From assembly GCA_026648125.1 (NCBI GenBank), contig JAPKGD010000131.1, positions 1-6,097 on the forward strand: DNA of 6,097 nt. Direction: 5' to 3'. The notes beneath the pieces are model-generated. The model worked only from the letters and a program-made list of their open reading frames with translations. It had not been told where the DNA came from and did not search any database. Position 1 is the first letter of the stretch. Each line of letters begins with the position of its first letter. This document shows, piece by piece, positions 1-5,300 of this stretch. The position numbers and the translations under genes were made by a program. The stretch comes from Bdellovibrionales bacterium. Its GTDB lineage: Bacteria; Bdellovibrionota; Bdellovibrionia; Bdellovibrionales; UBA1609.

Positions 1-97
1 AGTGCGAAAGTGAACAATTTCGAAGAGCCCGGTGCGGTAGTACCGCACGCTGGGATCTGTGAGGGGGCGGTCGGGTAACTGTCCGTTCTACCTTAAT
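1..97 (+). mobile_element. Group II intron, 3' end (domains V and VI)
   Basis: Positions 25-57 fold as a domain V hairpin. The lower stem carries the AGC triad at 26-28 pairing toward 54-56. A two-base bulge lies near 47-48, and the upper stem GCGGT/ACCGC sits at 34-38/42-46. Positions 61-90 form domain VI, with a GTAA loop at 75-78, a C/G-rich stem, and a likely branch-point A at 90 in CTACC. The 3' splice site is probably after the AT at 96-97. The phrase GTGAGGGGGCGG..CGGGTAAC is typical of bacterial group II introns. Two deviations are visible: G27 faces A55 in the triad region, and the domain V loop is not GNRA. The copy may therefore be degenerate. The reverse transcriptase/maturase gene would lie upstream, outside the window. 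Confidence 0.82.
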
Positions 98-131
98 TTA
101 TCAGATGCTTACGGTACGGAAGGAAACGATC

Positions 132-992
132 ATGATAAAACCCGAAACTAACAAAACCAAAAACTCGCAAGAAGATTTAACGCTAATTGCAAATATGCTT
201 CAGTGCCCTTTTTGTCTGGCCCGGATTCAAATCCAGGAACAAACGGTCCGGTGCACACAATGTAATAACACTTACCCTGTTTACCAGGGCGTACCGCTTT
301 TTGCCCGCGCTGGATCTGCTGATTCCTGGGGACAAACGCGCGAACAACTTACCAGTGAATCCTACCAACAAAACTACCAGGAAGTGCAGGACGCCCAAGA
401 TTACAACCTGAAGTACCAAAAATACTTTTTAAAACGCTTAAGTACCAAACGAGAGTACCGGTTATTAAACCAGCTTCTGTCCCGGCAAGGACATTGCGCG
501 ACCATGCTGGATTTGCCTTGCGGGGGAGGAAGGTTAAGCCCGCAATTAGCGCCTTTTACTGATTTACTCATTGAAGCAGATATTGCCGTTGGCCAAATTC
601 TCTATGGAAAAGCAAACTCGCACGTGCCCGCGCGCCGCATCTGGATGACCGCCTCGGCGTTCCATATCCCTTTCCAAAATTCGAGCATCGACGCTATAGT
701 TTGCATTCGGCTTTGCCATCATTTGCCTATGCCTACAGAGCGCGAGCGGTTGCTTGGCGAATTATTGCGGGTTGCACGGAAATTCGTAATCATATCCTTC
801 TTTGATTATCATTCGTTCAAGAATACGTTGCGTCGCATGAGAAGTTGTTTACGCCACAAAAAACCCAAGAACACCATGACCATCCAGCAAATTGGGGAAA
901 TAGCCAGAAAAAATGGAGGCGAACTAGTAACGTATCCGTCCTTATCGATTATTGGTTCAGGCCATCGCTATGCATTGATTGTAAAAAAATGA
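132..992 (+). CDS. Zinc-ribbon SAM-dependent methyltransferase (class I)
   Basis: A 286-residue protein. An N-terminal Trm112-like zinc ribbon has CPFC at residues 25-28 and CTQC at 41-44, followed by YPVYQGVPLF, a usual phrase in this domain. A Rossmann methyltransferase domain follows: motif I LDLPCGGGR at 126-134, an acidic residue ending strand 2 near 148-150, and a UbiE-like stretch with AFHIPF and DAIVCIRLCHHLP around 177-199. The strand after it, KFVIISFFD, fits motif III. The substrate cannot be read from sequence. Its partner, a Kdo/WaaP-like kinase, suggests envelope glycolipid modification, which is inference. The ATG at 132 is preferred over the in-frame ATG at 105, because GGAAGGAAA at 118-126 is a good ribosome binding site for 132. 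The start lies about 35 nt past the intron end, and the stop overlaps the next ATG (ATGA). Confidence 0.88.
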   Translation: MIKPETNKTKNSQEDLTLIANMLQCPFCLARIQIQEQTVRCTQCNNTYPVYQGVPLFARAGSADSWGQTREQLTSESYQQNYQEVQDAQDYNLKYQKYFLKRLSTKREYRLLNQLLSRQGHCATMLDLPCGGGRLSPQLAPFTDLLIEADIAVGQILYGKANSHVPARRIWMTASAFHIPFQNSSIDAIVCIRLCHHLPMPTERERLLGELLRVARKFVIISFFDYHSFKNTLRRMRSCLRHKKPKNTMTIQQIGEIARKNGGELVTYPSLSIIGSGHRYALIVKK

Positions 993-1770
993 TCCAGGCT
1001 GAAATTCAGATTTTCGCTTGTAACTCTTCTGTGAAGTTGGTTGATTCCACGTTGCGATTTTTTTATCCGGAAACATTTTTAAAACAGGAAGACGAAACCT
1101 TAATCTGGGAACAAAATATTCAGGACGTAGAAGCTATTATCAAGGTTTATCGCCATCGCAGTTTTCTGGCTCGTTGGAGAGAAAAAACATTTCAATTTCG
1201 CGTAGAACGGGAATTAGAAGCTTTGTCCATGCTGTACCAGACGAATATTCCTACTAGCCAGCCGCTGTTTTGGGGATATGGTAATTGCACCCAATTTGGC
1301 CGCATTGAAGCCTTAGCAACGCGTAAAATACCTAATACCATTTCGCTCAAAGAGTTTCTACAGAAAGTTGACAAAAAAACAGATCTGCTTAAGCTTGAAA
1401 TTCTGTTCCAGCATATACGACAAATGCATGAGGTGGGAATCTATCACGGGGCCCTTAGTCCTAGAAATATTCTTGTGACTGCCACTCCTGCAACTCTACC
1501 AACTTTTTACATTATTGATATGGCGCAATCGATTCTGTTCTCCAAGTCGATTACGGGGAAGAAATTCGCGTGGCATGATTTACTGCATATTGCAAGGGGG
1601 CTAAAGTTTTATTGTAGCATATCGACATTCCTCCTTTGTTAACCCATTACGGGTTTTCAGAAGCGAAAATCGAGGCCTTTATCCAGAGCCTGAACCAGTA
1701 CAATCCATCCAAACATACACGTAATTATTTGCGCGGCGAGTTTCTCTTCCGCCGTTTGTTGGGGAGGTAA
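989..1770 (+). pseudogene. Kdo/WaaP-like lipopolysaccharide kinase, frameshifted
   Basis: The ATG at 989 overlaps the upstream stop (ATGA), so the pair is probably translationally coupled. The first frame gives 217 residues, ending at TAA 1640-1642. Kinase-like landmarks are AIIKVYRH with K52, the helix-C-like RVERELEAL with a Glu near 73-75, HGALSPRNILV at 153-163, and FYIID with D177. The canonical catalytic Asp of HxDLxxxN is Ala155, while Asn160 and D177 remain. InaA-type relatives also deviate here, so this alone does not prove inactivity. After about codon 208 the frame breaks. The -1 frame, open after TAG 1615-1617, continues as IPPLLTHYGFSEAKIEAFIQ and ends RRLLGR at TAA 1768-1770. 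Restoring one base between 1615 and 1640 gives about 260 residues, a normal family length. It is either a real decay mutation or a sequence error. Confidence 0.78.
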
Positions 1771-1896
1771 CATTGACGGAAGACACCGATTAAATTCCGC
1801 ACGGACTTTTTCCAGACCTCGTAAGAGTAAGTTTCGATATCCTACATTACATTTCAGATTTATAATTCTTTATCTCTTATGTTTGGCAACTGAATT

Positions 1897-1940
1897 ATGA
1901 AGGTCTGACCTGGTCTTGGATTGTGAAACCTGACCTTCAT
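1897..1940. repeat. Inverted repeat, 9-bp arms
   Basis: ATGAAGGTC at 1897-1905 is the perfect reverse complement of GACCTTCAT at 1932-1940, with 26 nt between. CTGACCT also occurs twice as a direct repeat inside the structure, at 1905-1911 and 1930-1936. No T-run follows, so it is not an intrinsic terminator. It could be a remnant of a transposon end or a regulator site. The surrounding 1771-1965 has no gene I can support. Confidence 0.4.
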
Positions 1941-1965
1941 CCCTTGTAGACTCCTGCTTTATCAG

Positions 1966-2000
1966 AGAGGAGGCGTAGCAATAGTTACGCCTCCTCTTTT
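1966..2000 (+). terminator. Rho-independent terminator
   Basis: A perfect 12-bp stem, AGAGGAGGCGTA (1966-1977) with TACGCCTCCTCT (1986-1997), has an 8-nt loop and is followed by TTTTCTTG. On the opposite strand no T-run follows, so it acts on plus-strand transcription. It probably closes the methyltransferase-kinase unit and marks the edge of the AT-rich block. Confidence 0.9.
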
Positions 2001-2039
2001 CTTGTGAGTTGTCAACGGTATTACCCCACGGCCGGCGCG

Positions 2040-2444
2040 TTAGCTTTTGCAGAACGCGATATCATCGTAAAGGTTATCCGGTATGCTATCGCCGGTGGTC
2101 AGCAGAAGCTGGACCGAGAGCCGTACAATGTAGGCGCAGGGCTGAAGTGAAGCCACTGTCCAGCCGGAGGGTGTTGCTGTGCCGAAGCGTTCCCCTGGTA
2201 CTGCGGCGGGGAGCGTAAAATTGTAAGGACCACCAGGGCCGCTCATTGTCACGGATACAGAGCCGAGATCGGGATGTGTGGCTGTGAAGAGCACATCAAG
2301 GGCGTTGGTGATTTCTACGCACCCATTGGTGATCAACTGCTGAATGTCAAGCAAGCGTACGCCGATGGTTTTCGGAGGGTCGGTGAAGCCAGCCCATGAC
2401 GGATGGTGTTTCACGTTGTCGTAACCAGTGTTATTGATTGCCAC
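2040..2444 (-). pseudogene. C-terminal fragment of an unrecognised, probably secreted beta-rich protein
   Basis: I do not recognise the family. The frame runs from a GTG at 2444 to TAA at 2040-2042, 134 codons. The text is protein-like: alternating strands such as SVSVTMSGPGGPYNFTL and AYIVRLSVQLLL, many Gly, Pro and Thr residues, and three Cys, in NGCVEI, QPCAY and IAFCKS. This suits an extracellular beta-sandwich domain at the end of a larger secreted protein. It has no ribosome binding site before the GTG, no signal peptide, and an abrupt composition change at about 2444, where an opposite-strand gene fragment begins. I read it as a 5'-truncated remnant rather than a complete gene. A short independent gene is possible but less likely. 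Confidence 0.55.
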
Positions 2445-2699
2445 GCGGCGAATTTCGTCGAGGACTCGGACATCGGCCGGCCCGAAGTCTTGTCCCCGCT
2501 GCTCGCCGGCCTGGGCCTAGAACCCGCGGAGGTCTTGAAGCGCGCCGAGGCCGAGGCGAACAAGGCCGCGCTGCGCGCCCAGACCGAGCGGGCGAAGTCG
2601 CTGGGCATCTTCGGGGCGCCTTCCTTCGTGGTCGGCGAAGAGCTGTTTTGGGGCGACGACCGCCTGGAGGATGCTTTGGCATGGTGCGAACGACCTTAG
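2445..2699 (+). pseudogene. C-terminal part of a DsbA-family (HCCA isomerase/FrnE-like) protein
   Basis: The frame contains ANFVEDSDIGRPEVL, then a helical stretch LEPAEVLKRAEAE, and the family's C-terminal signature SLGIFGAPSFVVGEELFWG followed by DDRLEDALAW. The Pro in GAPSF fits the cis-Pro loop of the thioredoxin fold. In 2-hydroxychromene-2-carboxylate isomerases and FrnE-like oxidoreductases this makes up about the last 85 of 200 residues. The N-terminal half, with the active-site region, is missing. Homology starts at about 2445, where the sequence switches to an unrelated minus-strand fragment. An ATG at 2403 is in frame, but the residues it adds look foreign. The stop at 2697-2699 overlaps the next methyltransferase start, so the two were probably an operon. 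GC-rich codon use matches that neighbour. Confidence 0.8.
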
Positions 2700-3310
2700 A
2701 CCCGCAAACCCTGCAAGAGATCTCCCAACGGACGCTCGCCGACTACGAGGGCCGCGCGGCGGATTTTTGGGAGGGCACGAAGGACCACGACGTCCAGCAG
2801 AACCTCCAGGCCCTCTTGGAGGCGCTGCCGCCGAAGGAGCGCTACGACATCCTCGACTTCGGCTGCGGCCCGGGCCGCGACCTGGCCGCCTTCGCCCGGC
2901 TAGGCCACCGCGCGGTCGGCCTGGAGGGCTGTCCCGCCTTCTGCAGAATGGCGCGCGAGCATTCCGGCTGCGAGGTGTGGCAGCAGGATTTCTTGAAATT
3001 GGAGCTGCCGGCGGAGGGTTTCGACGGGATCTTCGCCAACGCCAGCCTCTTCCACGTCCCTTCCCAGGAACTGCCGCGGGTCCTTCGCGAGTTTTGGACC
3101 AGCCTGCGCCCCGGCGGGGTCTTGTTCTCTTCCAATCCCCGCGGCCAAGACGAGGGCTGGCAGGGCGGCCGCTACGGCAACTTCATGGAATTCGAGGCCT
3201 ACCGCCGCCACCTCGAGGCCGCCGGCTTCACGGTGCTGCGTCATTATTACCGCCCCGCCGGCAAGCCCCGGCACGAGCAGCCCTGGCTGGCGGTGGTGAG
3301 CCGGAAATAA
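2681..3310 (+). CDS. Class I SAM-dependent methyltransferase
   Basis: A 209-residue protein of the Methyltransf_11/25 type. Motif I is ILDFGCGPGRD at residues 57-67, and GLEGCPAFCRMA at 80-91 carries the strand-2 acidic residue E82. FDGIFANASLFHVP at 114-127 is motif II and its loop, and LRPGGVLFSSNPRG at 142-155 is the motif III region. The C-terminus YGNFMEFEAYRRHLEAAGF is the usual Phe-rich substrate-side segment of small cytosolic methyltransferases. The target is unknown. The ATG at 2681 is chosen because GGAGG at 2666-2670 lies 10 nt upstream and the protein family starts near here. The same frame stays open upstream, but there it is an Arg/Pro-rich shadow of the isomerase fragment. It overlaps that fragment by 19 nt, and it looks intact. 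Confidence 0.9.
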   Translation: MVRTTLDPQTLQEISQRTLADYEGRAADFWEGTKDHDVQQNLQALLEALPPKERYDILDFGCGPGRDLAAFARLGHRAVGLEGCPAFCRMAREHSGCEVWQQDFLKLELPAEGFDGIFANASLFHVPSQELPRVLREFWTSLRPGGVLFSSNPRGQDEGWQGGRYGNFMEFEAYRRHLEAAGFTVLRHYYRPAGKPRHEQPWLAVVSRK

Positions 3311-3331
3311 TTTCTATCGCGGGGAGCTCTT

Positions 3332-3406
3332 TCACTCCGCCTCCCAACCGTACCCACCGATGCCGCCGAGGCTAGCGAGGATCGTCGGCATGGCCGTCCC
3401 CACGAG
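3332..3406 (-). pseudogene. Shard of an MFS (DHA2/EmrB-type) drug exporter, TM1 region
   Basis: On the minus strand 24 codons read VGTAMPTILASLGG followed by IGGYGW, then EAE and a stop at 3332-3334. Motif C-like phrases such as IVGTAMPTI..LGG..YSW mark the end of TM1 and the first loop in DHA2-family exporters. Matching text begins at about 3406, exactly at the HicB start region, and is lost before the stop. It is therefore a tiny remnant trapped between the methyltransferase and hicB. The match is short and made from memory of the family, so confidence is moderate. Confidence 0.42.
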
Positions 3407-3412
3407 GTGAAA

Positions 3413-3718
3413 ATGTACTGGTCTCCGGAAGATGACGCCTATGTCGCGGAGGTCCCCGAGCTTCTAGGCTGTGCCACACACGGGGCTACCTTTGAAGAAG
3501 CGGCTCGCAATGCCGAAGATGCCATCGAGTCCTGGGTCATGGGCGCCAAGGCGGCGGGAAACCCGATTCCGGAGCCAGTCGCCACGAAGAAATATTCGGG
3601 GAAGTTCATGACACGTATCCGGCCTCAGATTCATAAGGCATTGGCCCTCAAAGCTGAAGACAATGGCAAGTCATTGAATCGTCTTGTGGAGGAGATCTTG
3701 GGGAAATCCGTCAGTTAA
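3413..3718 (+). CDS. hicB: HicB-family antitoxin, without adjacent hicA
   Basis: A 101-residue protein from the ATG at 3413, with GAGGTG at 3404-3409 as ribosome binding site. A GTG at 3407 would add two residues. Residues 1-55 are the partial RNase-H-like HicB fold: MYWSPEDDAYVAEVPELLGC, then HGATFEEAARNAEDAIESW and NPIPEP. From about 62 there is a ribbon-helix-helix DNA-binding domain: SGKFMTRIRPQIHKALALKA, then GKSLNRLVEEIL. HicB normally neutralises the small RNase HicA and represses its own operon. No hicA fits in the 96 nt upstream or the 131 nt downstream. The first beta strand is a few residues shorter than usual, and a foreign shard lies immediately before the start. The 5' end may have been rebuilt at a recombination junction. 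Confidence 0.85.
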   Translation: MYWSPEDDAYVAEVPELLGCATHGATFEEAARNAEDAIESWVMGAKAAGNPIPEPVATKKYSGKFMTRIRPQIHKALALKAEDNGKSLNRLVEEILGKSVS

Positions 3719-3720
3719 AC

Positions 3721-3852
3721 GAAAATTATGGGGCTGGGCGTCGCGTCATATACGTGGCAAAGTTTGAAGACGACATATACGTGCCGCATGCGTTTTCGAA
3801 AAAATCTCAAAAGACGCCCGTCAGAGATATCAAAGTCGCGAAGAAGGTTTGA
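3721..3852 (+). pseudogene. HigB/Gp49-like (RelE-superfamily) toxin, C-terminal fragment
   Basis: Too short for a usual gene call. The frame reads GAGRRVIYVAKFEDDIYVPH, then AFSKKSQKTPVRDIKVAKKV and a stop at 3850-3852. This matches the C-terminal half of phage-derived Gp49/HigB-like mRNA-cleaving toxins, in which RVIYVAKF..AVYVLHAFQKKTQKT and a DI.LAKKR helix are standard. The N-terminal half is missing. The final residues are also lost, because the stop TGA is supplied by the left end of the IS3-type fragment starting at 3850. There is no start codon with a ribosome binding site in this frame. It follows the HicB stop directly, but its family is not the normal HicB partner. Confidence 0.75.
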
Positions 3853-4103
3853 CCATCCCCCCGCAAACTAGCCCAGTTGAAAGCTCAAGAATCCCGGTGT
3901 AGCAAGCCCACGGGAGGCTTGAGATGAAGAAGACCCAATTCAGCGAAGAACAAATCATTGGAGCCTTGAAGGACGCCGAAGGCGGGATGTCTGTTGCGGA
4001 AGTATGTCGCAAGGCAGGAGTCAGTTCGTACACTTTTTATAAATGGCGGCGACGTTATTCCGGCTTAAGCGTTTCCGAGGCCAAGCGCATGCGAGAGCTG
4101 GCG
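3850..4103 (+). mobile_element. IS3-family element, 5' fragment
   Basis: The left end begins TGACCATCCCCCCGCAAAC at 3850, with the 5'-TG usual for IS3-family termini. It resembles the terminal repeats of the complete element next door: a C-run, then AAACT and CAGTTxxxAAG in the same order. The fragment holds this end and the first 60 codons of orfA. It stops at 4103, where the second element begins in opposite orientation. The rest of orfA and all of orfB are absent, also beyond the second element. Confidence 0.82.
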
Positions 4104-4106
4104 TAA
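3924..4106 (+). pseudogene. IS3-family transposase OrfA, truncated
   Basis: The start MKKTQFSEEQIIGALKDAEG, followed by VAEVCRKAGVSSYTFYKWRR, is the N-terminal helix-turn-helix of an IS3-family OrfA, the protein that recognises the terminal repeats. It is about 40-45% identical by eye to the intact OrfA in this window. A ribosome binding site GGGAGG (3912-3917) precedes the ATG. OrfA proteins of this type run to about 88-100 residues. This one ends after RMRELA at a TAA made by the first bases of the inserted neighbour, so the leucine-zipper half is gone. It is non-functional as a transposase, though a DNA-binding peptide could still be made. Confidence 0.85.
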
Positions 4107-4141
4107 GCTCCCCCGTCAACCGGACAATTCAAAAGTAGAGT
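4104..4141. repeat. Terminal inverted repeat, orfB end
   Basis: It begins TAAGCTCCCCC and contains the orfB stop (4116-4118). It pairs with 5263-5300, with the best blocks at the first 11 bases and at AAGTAGA (4133-4139). Confidence 0.88.
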
Positions 4142-4931
4142 TTTTTGTTTCGAGTTTCAGTTTGTAAAGGCTTGGGGGTAGCCCTCCCAGGGAGTCATGC
4201 GGCCGCTGTTCGTTGTATTCAATCATCCACTCATGGGTTATTTCCCGAACTTGGTCCAGGTCCTCAAATAAGTAGGCGTCCAGCACTTCGTTTCGATAGG
4301 TGCGGTTAAAGCGCTCGATATAGGCATTTTGGTTCGGCTTGCCAGGCTGGATATGGAGCAAGGCAATGCCTCGGCCATTGCACCAGTCCACAAAACTTTG
4401 AGCGATCAATTCCGGCCCGTTGTCGCATCGGATAGCCTTTGGCAATCCCCGCCAGCCGGCGATTTGTTCCATTACTCGAATCACGCGTTCCGCAGGTAGC
4501 GAAGTGTCGATTTCAATCCCTAAAACTTCCCGGACTCCTTCATCCAGGATGTTCAAGGTCCGGTACCTGCGCCCGCAGTACAGGGAGTCGCTCGTGAAAT
4601 CGATCGACCAGGTTTGATTTGCCGCGGCAACAACTTCCATGCTCTGCCTTTCCCGAGTCGGCAATCGCTTCTTGGTTCTCCTCGGCTGGTTGAGCCCAAG
4701 AGCGCGATAAATTCGGTAAACTCGTTTATGATTCCAAGTTCGGCCCTCAAGACGAAAACGATAATAACATTTCCAAAATCCCCATTTTTGCTTCTTCGAA
4801 AGCAAAGATTGAAGGGCATCGATGATTTCACCATCCATTGCCAACCGATCCTGCCCAGGGTCGTAAAAACTCGCCCGGGAGATTTGCATCATTGAACAAG
4901 CCCGGCGGATGGGTAGCTTGTGTTCGGCCAC
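4116..4931 (-). CDS. IS3-family transposase OrfB (DDE catalytic part)
   Basis: Counted from the GTG at 4931, this frame has 271 residues. An HTH_21-like N-terminal region (KLPIRRACSMMQISRASFYD) comes first. The rve integrase core follows: D111 in WSIDFTSDSL, D170 in IRCDNGPEL and E206 in NAYIERFNR. The second and third acidic residues are separated by exactly 35, the IS3 hallmark, with an Arg seven residues after the Glu. EYNEQRPHDSLGGLPP is the usual C-terminal motif. The GTG is probably not the true start. The frame is open upstream, and orfB is expected to be made as an OrfAB fusion after a -1 shift at 4973, adding ALRPPEKKEAVQYLV before VAEHK. The fusion would be 372 residues, normal for the family. 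All catalytic residues are intact, so the element may be active. Confidence 0.93.
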   Translation of the reverse strand: MAEHKLPIRRACSMMQISRASFYDPGQDRLAMDGEIIDALQSLLSKKQKWGFWKCYYRFRLEGRTWNHKRVYRIYRALGLNQPRRTKKRLPTRERQSMEVVAAANQTWSIDFTSDSLYCGRRYRTLNILDEGVREVLGIEIDTSLPAERVIRVMEQIAGWRGLPKAIRCDNGPELIAQSFVDWCNGRGIALLHIQPGKPNQNAYIERFNRTYRNEVLDAYLFEDLDQVREITHEWMIEYNEQRPHDSLGGLPPSLYKLKLETKNSTFELSG

Positions 4932-4976
4932 CAGATATTGGACCGCTTCCTTCTTCTCTGGTGGCCTTAGAGCTTT
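4926..4976 (-). promoter_or_regulatory. Programmed -1 frameshift signal of the IS3-family element
   Basis: Reading the minus strand, A-AAG (4976-4973) is a slippery motif used by IS3-family elements: Lys codon AAG can re-pair with AAA. Six bases later, just past the orfA stop TAA (4969-4967), a perfect 10-bp stem begins: GGCCACCAGA at 4966-4957 with TCTGGTGGCC at 4935-4926 and a 21-nt loop. OrfB lies in the -1 frame relative to OrfA. Motif, spacer and stem fit the standard arrangement for making OrfAB. Confidence 0.85.
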
Positions 4977-5233
4977 CGGCTGATGAGGTCCTTTAGCGCC
5001 GTGTTTTCCAATGCAAGGTCGGCGTACATCCGTTTCAATTTGGAATTCTCGGTCTCGATCTCCTTCATCCGCTTGAGTTCATGAACATCGAGCCCGCCGT
5101 ATTTCGATTTCCACTTATAAAACGTCGCCGAGCTGATGTTGTGCTTCCGCCAAAGGTCCTTCACGGGAACCCCGGCGTCCGCCTCCTTTAAGATCGAGAC
5201 GATCTCAGATTCGCTAAATCGGGTCTTTTTCAT
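4967..5233 (-). CDS. IS3-family transposase OrfA (DNA-binding part)
   Basis: An 88-residue protein. A helix-turn-helix (HTH_Tnp_1 type) occupies about residues 5-45: RFSESEIVSILKEAD, then VKDLWRKHNISSATFYKWKS. A leucine-zipper-like coiled coil follows, with ENSKLKRMYADLALEN around 62-77. OrfA binds the terminal repeats and, alone, usually lowers transposition. The OrfAB fusion is the transposase. A strong ribosome binding site, AAGGAGG (5244-5238), lies 4 nt before the ATG. The ending DLISRKL and its stop overlap the frameshift site. The sequence resembles OrfA of the IS51/IS407-like groups, but the exact subgroup is not certain from reading. Confidence 0.93.
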   Translation of the reverse strand: MKKTRFSESEIVSILKEADAGVPVKDLWRKHNISSATFYKWKSKYGGLDVHELKRMKEIETENSKLKRMYADLALENTALKDLISRKL

Positions 5234-5262
5234 CGAACCTCCTTGGCATCATTTGCCAGAAA

Positions 5263-5300
5263 GTTCTACTTCCTAACTGTCTGGAGTTTGGGGGAGCTTA
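5263..5300. repeat. Terminal inverted repeat, orfA end
   Basis: The inverted partner of 4104-4141. Its outer part reads GGGGGAGCTTA at 5290-5300. Promoter elements of the transposase probably lie in or just inside it, but none matches consensus clearly. Confidence 0.88.

Larger units (their letters stand above)
4104..5300 (-). mobile_element. Complete IS3-family insertion sequence (1197 bp)
   Basis: The element carries orfA and orfB on the minus strand. It is bounded by imperfect 38-bp terminal repeats at 4104-4141 and 5263-5300: 11 identical terminal bases (TAAGCTCCCCC), then scattered matches, about 26 of 37 overall. Outside this, CG also matches on both sides (13 bp in all). The orfB stop lies inside the left repeat, as is common for IS3. 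The termini are TA..TA rather than the usual TG..CA. No 3-4 bp target duplication is visible at any plausible boundary, so flanking DNA was probably rearranged after insertion. The left flank is another IS3-type orfA, and the right flank is unrelated AT-rich DNA. Confidence 0.9.

Noticed and set aside
1772..1900. A 42-codon frame after the GGGGAGG at 1761-1767, or a TTG start giving six residues
   Set aside because: It would need an ATT start or yields a tiny peptide. The text is not family-like, despite the good ribosome binding site and a hydrophobic end.
2445..2517. Upstream extension of the minus-strand beta-rich fragment reading through GTG 2444
   Set aside because: The residues look plausible, but they are antisense to the clear isomerase homology and stop at a TAG near 2517. 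Composition also changes at 2444.
2438..2680. Upstream extension of the second methyltransferase by 81 codons
   Set aside because: It is Arg/Pro/Gly-rich text in the frame overlapping the clear isomerase fragment. The methyltransferase has its own ribosome binding site and start at 2681.
2842..3274. Minus-strand frames opposite the methyltransferase
   Set aside because: Antisense shadows of a well-supported gene.
2671..3375. Long plus-strand frame over the methyltransferase
   Set aside because: Arg/Pro/Ala-rich composition typical of a GC-rich shadow frame, with no motifs.
3670..3720. Extension of the toxin fragment upstream into the hicB 3' end (GGDLGEIRQ)
   Set aside because: It resembles the toxin family's EIR motif, but the DNA is already explained by the HicB RHH domain. 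It is probably coincidence.
5244..5258. Small palindrome TGGCA/TGCCA upstream of IS orfA
   Set aside because: Only 5-bp arms with a 5-nt spacer; it could easily be chance.
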